NCBI GenBank assembly: GCA_030620095.1 | Contig: JAUTXW010000873.1 | Coordinates: 48,501-112,500 of the forward strand | DNA: 64,000 bases | DNA from: Kuschelorhynchus macadamiae | Taxonomy: Eukaryota; Arthropoda; Insecta; Coleoptera; Curculionidae | Direction: 5' to 3' | Shown here: one piece after another, positions 40,263 to 51,914 of the stretch | Numbering within the stretch: position 1 is the first letter of the stretch | How the letters are laid out: each line of letters begins with the position of its first letter | Program-made: the position numbers and the translations under genes | Notes under the pieces: model-generated | Database searches by the model: none | What the model saw: only the letters and a program-made list of their open reading frames with translations | Told to the model about the DNA's origin: nothing

Positions 40263-40331
40263 GTTACGTTCTGGACGCGCGTTTCGCTAACCAAGTTAGC
40301 ATCATCAGCAGATGATATAAACTAAAGTAAC
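40263..40331 (-). ncRNA. Hammerhead ribozyme (type I, minimal stem III), left copy
   Basis: The complement contains the core CTGATGA, a 6-bp stem II GCTAAC/GTTAGC with TTG loop, GAAA, then CGCGCGTC with the cleavage site after GTC. Stem I is TCTG/CAGA with a distal GTTAC/GTAAC pairing. It differs from the right copy at one loop position. One extra base sits between the core and stem II. Confidence 0.75.
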
Positions 40332-40366
40332 TTATCCTAACCGAGACTATTTATAGGTAAATGTGG

Positions 40367-41032
40367 TCACACTTGGTTGCACCCGACTGCACCGTTGTCA
40401 AGTAAACAATAGAGGGGACTATAGGGACTAGGCCCTCTGTCTTTATTTAGTGCTTTCTTACCACATTTAACTATTTCTATACTCTCAAATGCATCCAATA
40501 ATCTATTATTAGATACATTTTTAATCAACTTAAGATTATTTATTCCTATTCGGTGATTGTTTTCCAAAGCATGTTGGGCAACGCTTGACTTTTCTGTTCT
40601 TCCGTATCTTAAATGTGCCATGTGTTCTTTAAAACGAATGTTTATGGAGCGTTTAGTTTGCCCAACATATTTTAGATCGCAGTCATTACAGCTAATTTCA
40701 TAGATGCCACTCCTCTCCCTCAAGTCGACTTTGTCTTTGGGGTTTCCAAGGAGATTTTTCAAACTATTCTCCGTTTTGTAGGCTACTCTAAAACCTACGT
40801 TTTTAAATTCTTTTTCTAGAAGGAACGGAGATAAGCAATTGCCCATCGCAGTTCCCTCTAGTTGTTTATAATATTTATTGTTGTACTGAAAAAAATTTTG
40901 ATTCGTACATAATTTTGTGAGAAGTAAATACTCATCAATAATTTCTTTCTTCAAATTATTGATTTGAACAACGTTTTTTGAGATTTGATTTCTGCAAGCC
41001 TCTCTAATGAATCCCTTAGTTGACTCTGGCAC
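40367..41032 (-). pseudogene. Penelope-like polyprotein, internally deleted copy with GIY-YIG
   Basis: An open frame joins a short reverse-transcriptase stretch (YYKQLEGTAMGNCLSPF) directly to the region before the endonuclease (FKNVGFRVAYKTENSLKNLL), so most of the RT palm including the YVDD active site is deleted in frame. The C-terminal half is a full GIY-YIG domain: GIYEISCNDCDLKYVGQTKR, SINIRFKEHMAHLR, SVAQHALENNH and the distal glutamate region LLDAFESIEIVK. It is nearly identical to the plus copy. Without RT it cannot move by itself. Confidence 0.8.
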
Positions 41033-41067
41033 GTATTGAATGGAACTTTCGATATTCCCTATAATAG

Positions 41068-42837
41068 TTGGTAAACTATTTGTTTTTGGTTGTTAACAAC
41101 AAGTCAAAATATGTTTCTCGTAAAAATACTGAAGTTATCCAGGGACTGAAGAAAAAGGAATGTTTTTATTTAAAAGCTGACAAAGGAAACAAGGTTGTTA
41201 TACTAGACAAAACAGATTATTTTGAAAGAGTAGACAATTTGATTCAAACTGGTCCTTATGATTTAATTGAGAAAAACCCGTTATCAAAAATGATAACAGA
41301 AGTAAAAAGTACTTTAAAACAGTGTAAAAACCTTGTGTCCGATAAACTAAAATTCAAACTAACACATAGTAACCCACAGTTATCTAAACTGTATTGCCTT
41401 CCCAAAATTCATAAACCTGGGAAGTCCATGACACCTATTGTTTCAGCTGTTGGATCACCAACGTACAATATTTCAAAATGGTTAGTAGAAGAATTCGGCA
41501 AATTAAATATCTCGTATGATAACTTTGAGGTTACTAACTCGTTAGAATTCTTAGATAAAATTAAGAATGTTCACTTAAAAGAAGGTGAAATTTTAATATC
41601 TTTTGATGTAAGCTCATTGTTTCCTAGTGTACCCATACCACTAGCTTTAGAGTACCTAAAGGAACTACTTGAAATCAATAATTTGAAGAAAGAAATTATT
41701 GATGAGTATTTACTTCTCACAAAATTATGTATGAATCAAAATTTTTTTCAGTACAACAATAAATAATATAAACAACTAGAGGGAACTGCGATGGGCAATT
41801 GCTTATCTCCGTTCCTTGCAAATTTGTTTATGGGCAGATTAGAAACCCAATTCAAAAAAGAACTCAAGTATTTCCCAAGGGTGTGGTATAGATACGTAGA
41901 CGATATATTTGCTATTTTTGATACTAAAACAGAAAATTTGGACACTTTCTTAGAAACATTAAACAATAAATATCCTTCCATTAATTTTACGTACGAAAAG
42001 GAGAACAATGGGCAATTACCTTTTCTCGACACGTTAGTTATTAGAAATAACGATAAATTAGAATTTGATATTTATAGGAAATTAACTAATACTGATAGAT
42101 ATATAACATCCGACTCATTTCATTGCCGTCAACACAAAATGGCAGCATTCCATTTCTTAACTCACAGGTTAGTCAATTTTCTACTAAGTAAAGAACGTTT
42201 TAACAATGAAATGAATCGGATTAAAAATATAGCTAAAGGTAATGGATATAATGATAATTTTGTATATAAACTAGTAAATAGACATAAGCATAAGAAAATG
42301 TTAACAGATGCCACTACTCTTCAAATACCTGAGGCTTCCAATAAATTCATAGTAATCCCATATGATCCCAGATATACGAGAGGTCTAGAAAAAGTATTTA
42401 AAAACGTAGGTTTTAGAGTAGCCTACAAAACGGAGAATAGTTTGAAAAATCTCCTCGGAAACCCCAAAGACAAAGTCAACTTGAGGGAGAGGAGTGGCAT
42501 CTATGAAATTAGCTGTAATGACTGCGATCTAAAATATGTTGGGCAAACTAAACGCTCCATAAACATTCGTTTTAAAGAACACATGGCACATTTAAGATAT
42601 GGAAGAACAGAAAAGTCAAGCGTTGCCCAACATGCTTTGGAAAACAATCACCGAATAGGAATAAATAATCTTAAGTTGATTAAAAATGTATCTAATAATA
42701 GATTATTGGATGCATTTGAGAGTATAGAAATAGTTAAATGTGGTAAGAAAGCACTAAATAAAGACAGAGGGCCTATTCCCTATAGTCCCCTCTATTGTTT
42801 ACTTGACAACGGTGCAGTCGGGTGCAACCAAGTGTGA
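41068..42837 (+). pseudogene. Penelope-like reverse transcriptase/GIY-YIG polyprotein with one stop
   Basis: The first part (41068-41763) has LKADKGNKVVILDKTDYF, LYCLPKIHKPGKSMTPIVSA and ISFDVSSLFPSVPIPLALEY, the fingers and first catalytic Asp of the palm. A TAA at 41764-41766 interrupts; the minus copy has a tyrosine codon there. The same frame goes on with GTAMGNCLSPFLANLFMGRL and WYRYVDDIFAIF (catalytic YVDD), NGQLPFLDTLVIR, a linker, and GIY-YIG (GIYEISCNDC...KYVGQT). The nonsense change is the only obvious lesion, so the copy is young. Penelope-like elements prime cDNA at the nick made by GIY-YIG. The N-terminus may be shortened by the inversion junction near 41050. Confidence 0.88.
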
Positions 42838-42872
42838 CCACATTTACCTATTAATAGTCTCGGTTAGGATAA

Positions 42873-42941
42873 GTTACTTTAGTGTATATCATCTGCTGAT
42901 GATGCTAACTTGGTTAGCGAAACGCGCGTCCAGAACGTAAC
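42873..42941 (+). ncRNA. Hammerhead ribozyme (type I, minimal stem III), right copy
   Basis: Core CTGATGA at 42896-42902; stem II 904-909 with 913-918 (offset 42000), loop TTG; GAAA at 42919-42922; stem III ACGC/GCGT (42922-42929) is self-complementary, either a 2-bp hairpin or a dimer interface; cleavage predicted after C42930. Stem I pairs 42892-42895 with 42931-42934, and GTTAC (42873) with GTAAC (42937). Hammerheads with tiny stem III are known in Penelope-like elements. Confidence 0.78.
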
Positions 42942-43025
42942 AAGTTGTGGTGTAGTGTGGTTAGAACTCTTGTATTTTGATCTATCTTCCACCACAGGTT
43001 CCAGTGTTAGGAATGAGACATGACT

Positions 43026-45370
43026 AGTGTTATGACAGTAATTTCGCAACTGAAGCCCTTAACTAATCAAATATAGGAGAATTAAATAGGAGAAGGATAT
43101 GACAGCTTTTGAAGGCCAGACGGAGGCTAGAGAGCTGCTCATCCAACAGTACCTCGATAGTAGTAGCGATGCTCAGAGTCTCAAAAGCAAAACGATAGTC
43201 GGGGCCAATAAGCGTACCTAGGTTACCCTCCAGAGAGCAAATATATCCACCTTCATGCTATTGCAGGGAACAACCCGATTCGCGGATCTTTACTAGTCGT
43301 CGTCAGTCAGTCTTAGAGCTCAGTTGGGAGCACACCTGGCCAGCAGTGAAGTCCTTGGGTACAGTAGATCGTGGACACCTCTTTGAGGACGATCTCCATG
43401 TGTGGAAATGGTCTATAAACGAAGTCCTGTGATGGTAAGGCGCATTTAATTATTCGAGGTAAAGGGTCAATTTTTATTTTTCTGTCAAAGACACCTTTGG
43501 TTTAATCGAAGCCATTTCTGGGATTAGAAGAGTGTTTGGATAATTGAAATATCTTTTGTGTTGATCCCCACATCCTAGAAAATTAGTACAGCTGCCCTAA
43601 AAGATAGGCACTCTGATACAACTACGTTTGACGCGATTCGGTTGCCATGAGCGGCTTAAGGCAGGGCAATTCACGATCAGCTCACAAGAAAGCCGTACGT
43701 GTCCCGTGAGCTAAGCCATGAGGCAGGCGTGTTAATTGTATTTGTCGGAGAGGATCAATCCAGTCCTAGAAAGCCTTTCTAAGTATCACAGGACACAATT
43801 CATTAGCCGCGAAACTTACAGAGCGGGACAGAAGGATGGAGATTGTAATTCAAAATATAATGACAAAACCTGAACTTGGCCAATCAGAATTATACCCGTT
43901 TAAGTAAAACTAGTGTCTAGTTTAAGGAAGCAATGATTAGACAAAAGTATACCAGGATGGACGGCGACCTTATGTCCGAGAAGCTACAAGGTTCAAACCC
44001 CGGACATGCTACTCTTAGAAAGTAGAGACCGACATCGCCTGGGGTGTTGCCGGCGTCAAGGGGGTTCCGCTCCTAAATCTCCAGAGGTGACATAATCGAT
44101 TTACCAAATACGAATACCAGCGTATAGCAGAGTAGCAGAAAAGTTGTATGTAGCCTGTACTCTGCAATCCTATTCTGCTGATTTTCTCGGAATCGAATAC
44201 ATTATATATCAACTAAGTATGGTGAACTTAACAAAAAAAAAACAGCCTAATCATAGTAAAGTTAATAAATATCTTAAACTTTATTTTCTAAAACTCATAA
44301 AAACGGATTGTACATTTAAAAAAAATAGAAAAAATTTCCCCCGGAGATAAAATATTTCGGTATTTCCAATTTTTTTTTTATTTTCCGGTAAAACCTAATA
44401 TTTATAATATCAGACATACTGTAAAAAAGCTAAGATACGAATTATAGATTTTCATTTAACACTACAAAATTTTAAACCATCTCCCGAATTTTTTTTCTGG
44501 GCGCGTTATTGTATATATCTAATCTACAGCAAATCACAGTTGAGGTATCCGAAATATTTTATTATTCAAAATAAAAAAGGGAAATAAATCGTGAGCATTC
44601 CGGAAAAAGAAAGATGAAGTATGGTAACCACTAGATACTTATTTCTGTCTTATTAGACTTCTTCGAATAGCGGTATAACCTTGGAGAAGAAATTTTTATG
44701 TATACAACGCTAGTATTATATGGACTGTGTAGACTGAGAGACTACTATTTTTAAAATATCTACGTACCTAAAATATTGAATTTTAAATAGAAGGCAAATC
44801 TCTGACATATTTTTACTTAAAATAACTAATGCAAGGACGTAATGTTCTGAATTACTATGTTTGTAATAGTGTTAATGCACCTTTAATACCAATCACAAGA
44901 ACAAACTGCTTCCAAAATTAACCTCTGTGCAACTGTATGAAATTGTATAATACTTATCAACAAAATATCGACAAATAGATTGATTTTCTTGGTCATTGTC
45001 ATTGTCTTAGGAGAACTGATGTTTAATCAGATTATATACGCTGTAACTATGATATATTTTTTTTGAGTTATTTATTTAAAGGAATATATTTGTTATTGTT
45101 ATTTTTTAAATTATTTAATCGTTACAAAACTAGTTTTACTATAATATACTAGAGTCAGGGACGGTCCTGCCACCATACAAGTTGCCAATATTTTGACAGG
45201 GTTCATTTTATAGAGGTGAAAACTGATTTTTTAGTACTTTAATAATTCCTGTTAAAAAAGTTCAAAAAAATTCTAATTTTTAAGAAAGCTCGAATTCTTT
45301 ATTGTACTATTTAGAATTTTAATTACTAAACAAATAAGAGTAATACTAAAAAGCATCTAATTTATTGACA
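43026..45370. other. No gene seen
   Basis: 43030-44110 is moderately GC-rich with no long frame; a GGTTCAAACCCCGG at about 43992 matches a Pol III B box but no A box or tRNA fold was found. The rest is AT-rich without features. Confidence 0.4.
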
Positions 45371-46440
45371 AGGGCAATGGAATTCCCACGAGGCAAGAAG
45401 AATGTATGCTGAGAGATTTCCCTATATAGCTGAAAAGACTAATAATAAATTAAGTGAAGTAAAAATATATGAACAATATCTTTTTAATAAAAGTTTAAAA
45501 TTTTGTAAAGTATCTAAAGGTACTTGTTTCGAAAAAAAAATCATTTATGAGAAAAGTAACCAGGTCTTATTACTTTTATCTGAATAACAATTAAGTATGA
45601 CAAGAATTGGAAAAGCTGCAATGGAGACTTATTTCTACTACTCTGAACACCCTCGCATAAATTTAATTTATGGATAATGCAATTCCCACGACGCAGGAAA
45701 AATGTATGCCGAGAGATTTCCCAATTGAAATTTACAGAATTATTAATAATATATTAAAGTTGATTAAGAGAAGCAAATAATGAGTTAAATAAAAAGAGTG
45801 CCTTAAACCATATTGTGCAAACCGAGTTTGTTAATTTTTACTACGTCGTGGTGATGAAAGGCTCCCAACAGGTTAGAATAAAATATTTTATTGCAAATAA
45901 AACTTTAAAATATCAGTTGTTTCATAATTTTGATGTTCAAAAGCGCAACGCAGTCTTGTCCAGAAGATTATACTGCGAGAGTAAATTACTGAAAATGATT
46001 TTTTCGAAAATTCAGATTTTACTAGAATTCTCTTATTTACGGACAAAGCCGGTTAACAAAAGACGGTGTTATACACTGTTATGATTTACATGTGGGCATG
46101 GATCATTGGGAATTACTTCATTGGTGCTTTAGTTTTGGATCATAGTTTAAGTGGTGCCTCGTATTTACAATTTTTGCAACAACAAAATTTAGCCAGTAAA
46201 CCAATAAACACCAGGATGACTCATTCTTCCAATGAAAATTCATCTAAGAATATTATTTCAAGTACCAAAACCATGTACAATAAAGAATTCAATATTTCTC
46301 AAATTTTTTTTCGAAACATATGTAGAGTACCTTTTTTTAGAGGTCTTATCAAAGTATTTAAAAATCTTATTTTGAGTTCTGTAAAATTACACATGCTAAC
46401 AAATGTGGTTATAAGATCATTTTTGACTTCCCTGATGATG
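45371..46440 (+). pseudogene. Tc1/mariner-like transposase fragments (DUF4817 group)
   Basis: At 45371-45430 NSHEARRMYAERFPYIAEK resembles the helix-turn-helix repeat of insect DUF4817-type transposases; a near copy of the same DNA occurs at 45673-45728. Farther on, 45930-46010 has VQKRNAVLSRRLYCES, then a shifted frame with LFTDKAG and MHVWA-like coding near 46040-46090, and 46085-46180 with WAWIIGNYFIGALVLDHSLS and GASYLQFLQQQN, the region between the second and third catalytic acids. Frames are scattered, so it is an old remnant, with a short duplication at its 5' end. Confidence 0.5.
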
Positions 46441-46444
46441 TAAA

Positions 46445-49400
46445 CGATTGACTGTAGTATCAGTTAATGAGTTTTTATGCCCTACATAAAATATCAAATT
46501 TTAATTAAAATATAAAAGTTCGTAGAGTTAGAGCCGAATAGGTATATCAATTGGTACGCCTTTGGAGCCCAGTATATTTTCAAGGGACACCTTAGGAGAA
46601 ATGTTTCCTGCCTCTGCCAAGAGTTGGTCATATATTTACTGGGGGGTACACTATATAGGTGTAATATAATAATAGAGGGAAAACGGCTGGGTCACTAAAT
46701 AATATATGTCACTATAGGGTGGTCGGCGCGCCAGCAACGTAGCTTACCGTCAGGGGCGGGTGAGTAGGTGGCGATTTCCATAGGAGCCACTGGGCAAGGT
46801 GAAAAGCCTAGAAACAAATTTTGATTTTTTTTACAACTTAACTTGAAGAAAACAAAGAAGTGGCAGAGGGCATAAATTACTTTGTGGTCTTCAAAAAATA
46901 ATATATCACAGATAAAACTTAGCGAAGCATTAAGGCAACGCAAGTGTATAGACTTGACTAAAAAAATGTGAACGTTGCTTCTTTGCGACCACATTATCGC
47001 TATTAATACATATTTTCCTTAAGAAACTTTTAAAGTGCAGAGCTTACGGAAGTTTGGATTCAAGATATTTCAATTTCAGTTTCAATCCGTGATTTAAAGT
47101 ATTTTTTGGAACTCTATTAAAACGCTACAGCAGAAACTTAATAAAATCCATAACTATCTTTGAGATTTGAAAGAAAAAATGATTGGTTGCATTAGTCCAG
47201 CTTATTCTGGTTTCGGTTAGGAAGAGAATATGAGGCTTGCAGGACTGGAGATAGTTGTGAACAGAGTTGAGGTTTTTATTTAAGTTCCAGATATTAGTGA
47301 AAAAGAAATAACATTTCGAACTGAACGGGCATTTTGACTCCGGAATATTTTACTTGAGGAACATCCATCATCATTTTTTCATATAACATTGTTCGGCATG
47401 GATAAAATAGGGAAGAAGAAAGAAAGTAAAGAAAAGAAAGAAAAAAGGAAGGAAAAGGAATATCGACCATATACACAGGGCTTAAAACGTCAGTAAAGAT
47501 TTTACCAGTCCTTGAATATGTATCTAGGGTGCTGCCTCCTCGGGCAAGGAAAATAACTTCTCTGCCACCTTTTTTATCCAAAAAAATAAAAAGTAAGATA
47601 AAATCGGGCAAAGAAAATGAAAATAAATAAAATTAAAAAGAAATAAAATAAAACAAAAAAGTAAATAAACAAATATAAAAAAATGATCGCTTCTAGACCA
47701 TCCGGACAAGACCAAAGCGAAGCATTTGCGACCACCAGTCCGACATCTGAAATCTGAAAAAAATATCACTCCTGTCTGTGCCCCGTCTTGTGGGGTATGT
47801 GAGGATGAAACTTCATTTGTTACCGACTTATGACTGCTAAGCACATTTCGAGGGTTCCGAAACAAACACACAACACTAAGTATGAGCAACATCCCTTGAC
47901 TTGTCAAAAACATTAAATGAACACACAAAGACATCCAAAAACATATCTCCTATAATATCCTAGGTGAGCACAGCACCCACATTTCACCAGTCATGAGCCA
48001 AACGATCAAATATGTAGAGAAAACTCACTGTCCGAATGCTCAACCATCACACACAGAGAGCCCAACGAAATCCAATCATTCAAAAAACTAAAATTCCAAG
48101 CAACACAGCTACCAACATATCCATCAATACACAGCCAACTCAATCATCAATAGAAGATAAATCTCACAAATCCTGTCAAGAAAATTAAATCAGGGAGGAG
48201 ACCCAAAACGCATAACATACAAACATTATAAACAGCCCATATAGACAAGTTCTAACATGAAACACGAAGGTCAATATACGTACGAGCACAAATATTTCTA
48301 ACCCTGCAAAATCTGCACTAGTTGTCCAGAAGTTCAACCCATACACAAAATATCAACAATGACACTTCAAGACCATTCAAGTGAGAGTGGCCATGTCACG
48401 GACCCATCAGATCCAGAATATTCAGCTGATCCTGAAAGCATATACTCGCCACCTAGACACACTCATCCGCAATCAAACAATATATATCAGACAATTCCAA
48501 TTTCCACAATATTCAATAATATTTTATTGTCGCAAATTGAATTTAAACTTTGTGTATTAATTTGAAATATTTCAGTTCAAATTCAAAGTGTATGAAGTCA
48601 GAAGCCGTTATTATTATGCTTGTTTTTGTTATTTCGAAATTACGTAGTTTCGAACATACACAATTGATGTTAAGAATTACTGCTTGGTACGTCAGTAGAT
48701 ATATAAAATAGTATTATATTGGGATATACAAAACATAAAAAATCAAGCTAGTTACATTATATTCATAGTAACGATTGCTAATATATAGAACTATTACAAT
48801 ACATACGTATTAAAAAGTAGGTAGCAAATTTTGTAAATGATATAAGGGAACAAAACGAATATTTACAATAATAATCAGTTATATTGTATTTAGCTGAAGT
48901 AACTATAGTTACTTGAGCTTAGTTTGTTTTATTTGCCCAAAAAATAATTTATTAAATAATAAACTCTGTAGAAATAACCTTATGTGCTTTTCAAATAATT
49001 TAAAATTTAATAGTTTCAACTCTGCTGGTAACTTATTGAATAGTATAATACCATTAGTCAAAAATTAGAGAATTTTCGTGGTTGGTTATTCTGTGCCAGT
49101 TCATACAAAAAAATCTTAAACAAAAATGGGTGCGTGTAGGCAGGTTAAATTAAAATATAGAACACATTTTTTCTTGTTATGTCACATATAATATAAATGT
49201 ACAGTAGCTAGATTTAAATAGAAAGTGGGAATCAACATAAAAATACCTTCCACTATGCAAAAAAATTATAAGACCTCCATAGTCGACTATAGTTCACAAG
49301 TTCCAATAGCATTCATTATTAATAAATGTGTGAAAGATCACAATTAATTTAACTGTTAAATAGCTTAATAGTTTAATTAAACTATGAATCAAATAAAACA

Positions 49401-50180
49401 ATGCATCCTATTAAAATAACGCTAAGTTAAGCGATGAAAATGAATAATATAAAAAATACTATCTGTCCTGAGTAAATCCTTCCAAGAAGAGTAGGGCTTC
49501 AAGAAATGCAAGCAAACAGGAACATTATAAAATTACAGGAACAGACGCAGTCTCCGGAATAAACAGTATTCAATCAGTACTCGATCAAAAAAGAATTCTC
49601 CAGACAGGACAACTGATTGCGTTTCTCTTAACTCAAGAAACAATGGTTTTCTTAACTCATGATATGGTAGAGTATGCCAAAACTTAGTAGTGGACTCAAA
49701 TATGGATTTTTAACGAAATCTTACAGTTATCAAAAAAAGTTTCTTGATTTCGGAAATAACATTCGCAAGCTTGAAGATCGCTATCTCGGCTCAGGTGTAG
49801 CTCGGGCATTATATTCAGATTTTCCGCTTTTGATTCGTAGAAAACCAACCTACTACTACTACTATTCGTGATAATAGGTATTTAATTTTAAATTGCCGTT
49901 GAATTAAATTTGGATGGGATACAAAATAATTTTCGATTCTTGTTACTTGAGTGTTATACCATAATGTATATACATATACACAGTAAGTAATCGACAGATG
50001 CCAAAAACATTCAAGAAAATTATGAAAACATGGAGTATCCTAAGCAGTTATTGCGAAACCTGTACATTTTATTCATAAATGAATTATCAATTCAAAGTCA
50101 GTGAATTATTTCCTGATTTGGCGCATTTTGTAGTAGGTAAGTGTGAGGAAAAGCATTAAAGGCTGTGCTCTAAATGTACT
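46445..50180. other. No gene seen
   Basis: Mostly AT-rich. Purine-rich tract at 47405-47460. A proline/serine-rich frame at 48359-48565 has no recognisable motif. No ends, exons or RNA genes could be supported. Confidence 0.4.
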
Positions 50181-50181
50181 T

Positions 50182-50670
50182 CTATTGAATTAAGCTTTTA
50201 TAGGAATGCCTAATAGTAGTATATCTGACGGGTTTGTAGGCGTTTTGTGAGGTTATGTTAACCGATCTTCCAGAGGAGATACTTTGGGGCCTAATATTTT
50301 GTTGTGGGGGCTCCGCTGAACTTTGGAGTCCAATATTTTGTTCTGGGGGCTCCGCTGGACAAAGTTGACGTAATGGGACCCCATTCATCAACAAAGAAAG
50401 ATAGGTAACCTCATTGAATGTTACCTTGTGAGCCCCAAATATATTGATTTCGAGAGGGGGCACTTTGGGTCACCATTTTTTCGGTTGAGTATGATATAAT
50501 GGGGCCCCTTCCTTAACAAGGAAAGGTGGTTAGTTGTGTATTGAGGGGCCCCAAATGTATGTTACTTTATGGGCTGCTATAAATGTCTGGGGACCCGTTA
50601 TTCCTTGATGACGCATTTTTATTATGTTTTGTGAGGTTATGTTAACCGATCTTCCAGAGGAGATTTGTTG
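50182..50670. repeat. Local repeat cluster left of the Polinton-like element
   Basis: A 39-base direct repeat occurs at 50242-50280 and 50626-50664 (starting GTTTTGTGAGGTTATGTTAA). Inside, 39-bp units at 50281 and 50320 share AATATTTTGTT and GGGGGCTCCGCTG, and two longer units starting with TAATGGG(A/G)CCCC occur near 50373 and 50498. A 93-codon minus-strand frame here encodes the 39-bp units as AEPPEQNI/AEPPQQNI repeats; whether it is expressed is unknown. Confidence 0.6.
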
Positions 50671-50838
50671 TAAATATAATTGCAGGTTTTTTTTCTTTAA
50701 ACTTTAAAATCTTTTTAAAGGATGAATTAACGTATTTTCTTTTAAATCAAAAATGCCTTGTGTGCTTTACACACGCTACGAATAGATTTACTTAGCTCTT
50801 ATTAATAAAATACATCATTTTCATGTACATTGTTTTAT

Positions 50839-51342
50839 TTATTTATCTTTAAACAAAAAACAGTATTTATAATTATATAATAACTTAGCGTTTGACAGTG
50901 CACAATGCCAAGTAGCACCATATGGATCCTTGTAGAAGTGACATTCAGGAACTTTCTTAAACTTGCTTAGCTTTGGTTCACTCTCCAACGGTATTTTAAA
51001 AATTCTTTCTGCACTTATAAATTTTTTAAAAAAATTTGCCTTTTCATCTCCTTTAACGTATACTTTTGGGGCATCATATCTGTTCATAACATGTTCTAAG
51101 ACATTTGCTATTTCATTCAAGTCTATTACACCAGACTCCCATATTAGACCATGATATGAGTTTTCAAGATAAGATATCGTTTTTAAATCCTGATCTTTTA
51201 ACATGCTTTTATTATATGGTGGTTTGAAAAGAAAATTTGAACAACGTGTTCCATGATACACATCTAGTTCTTTTGGAATAAAGCCAGAAACACAATTAAA
51301 TCCTTGGATATCAAGACACAAAACTAAATTTTCTCCTGCTAT
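50839..51342 (-). CDS. Conserved-looking protein of unknown function, Polinton-linked
   Basis: A 160-codon frame from an ATG at 51321 (reading can extend to an AG acceptor-like ATTATAG near 51342) begins with LVLCLDIQGF and contains KELDVYHGTRCSNFLF, APKVYVKGDEKANFFKKFIS and a cysteine/histidine-bearing end CHFYKDPYGATWHCAL. Its start with a hydrophobic strand ending in an aspartate recalls RNase H-fold nucleases, but other catalytic acids cannot be placed, so I give no function. It lies just downstream of the DNA polymerase on the same strand, at the left edge of the element. A polyadenylation-like AATAAATAAATAAA lies just past the stop. Confidence 0.5.
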   Translation of the reverse strand: MAGENLVLCLDIQGFNCVSGFIPKELDVYHGTRCSNFLFKPPYNKSMLKDQDLKTISYLENSYHGLIWESGVIDLNEIANVLEHVMNRYDAPKVYVKGDEKANFFKKFISAERIFKIPLESEPKLSKFKKVPECHFYKDPYGATWHCALSNAKLLYNYKYCFLFKDK

Positions 51343-51728
51343 AATCGAAGTTACGAGACACTACTGCTACCTAGTTTAATCTACTTTTATAAATAAAATT
51401 CCACCACTTTTTTCTAAATTACTATTTCATTGGAGAGCCTTATCAAAACAAAGTTCAACTCATCAAGTTTAAAATAGAAAAGCCTAAATAAATTGATTTA
51501 TCAAATTTTATTTCTAGGTAGATAGGTGAAAAAAAAACAATACAACAGCAATATAACAAGTAGTATTTATTAAACATATTTATTAAAAAATTACAAAACA
51601 TTTTTGTTGAAATATTCCTGAATAAAACATTTTATTTCTTTACAGTTATAATAAAAATATTTTCAACATATTTATTATTAATTACAATTCACTATTAGTA
51701 ATTAACATATATTACCCATAAACACATT

Positions 51729-51914
51729 CTAGCTTTCAGGCATTTTTTCTTTACAATATAAATTAGTTGCAGTGCTTGATAATGGTGCATACAATACATC
51801 AATAAAATTATGTCTAGCAATCGACTTACTACAAAAACAAAAATATTTTGAACAAGTATTACAACTCAATGTACCTCTTAAATATGGTCGATGACTCTGA
51901 AATGCAAAAAACAA
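51729..51914 (-). CDS. Small cysteine-rich frame of unknown function
   Basis: A frame with LSCNTCSKYFCFCSKSIARH begins right behind the polymerase stop. A TTTTTGCATTTCAG sequence directly before SHRPYLRG looks like a splice acceptor, so it could be a 3' exon. The CxxC-x4-CxC pattern suggests metal binding. It may also be chance; not recognised. Confidence 0.3.
   Translation of the reverse strand: MFFAFQSHRPYLRGTLSCNTCSKYFCFCSKSIARHNFIDVLYAPLSSTATNLYCKEKMPES

Larger units (their letters stand above)
40225..43012. mobile_element. Penelope-like element B, inverted head-to-head, 13-bp target duplication
   Basis: ATGAGACATGACT at 40212-40224 and 43013-43025 bracket the insert. The left arm (40225 to about 41050) is a minus-strand copy of the element's 3' part; the right arm (about 41050-43012) is a plus-strand copy. 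The outer approximately 580 bp of both arms are near-identical inverted repeats that include the GIY-YIG domain and a hammerhead fold. The right end carries 31 extra bases after the shared TATTTTGA. Inverted truncated copies joined at the 5' side are typical of Penelope-like insertions. Confidence 0.85.

Noticed and set aside
43940..44110. Possible tRNA or tRNA-derived SINE around GGTTCAAACCCCGG
   Set aside because: A B-box match alone; no A box at the right distance, no cloverleaf, no flanking duplication.
48359..48565. Serine/proline-rich 68-codon frame
   Set aside because: No splice borders, no recognisable motif, surrounded by non-coding AT-rich sequence.
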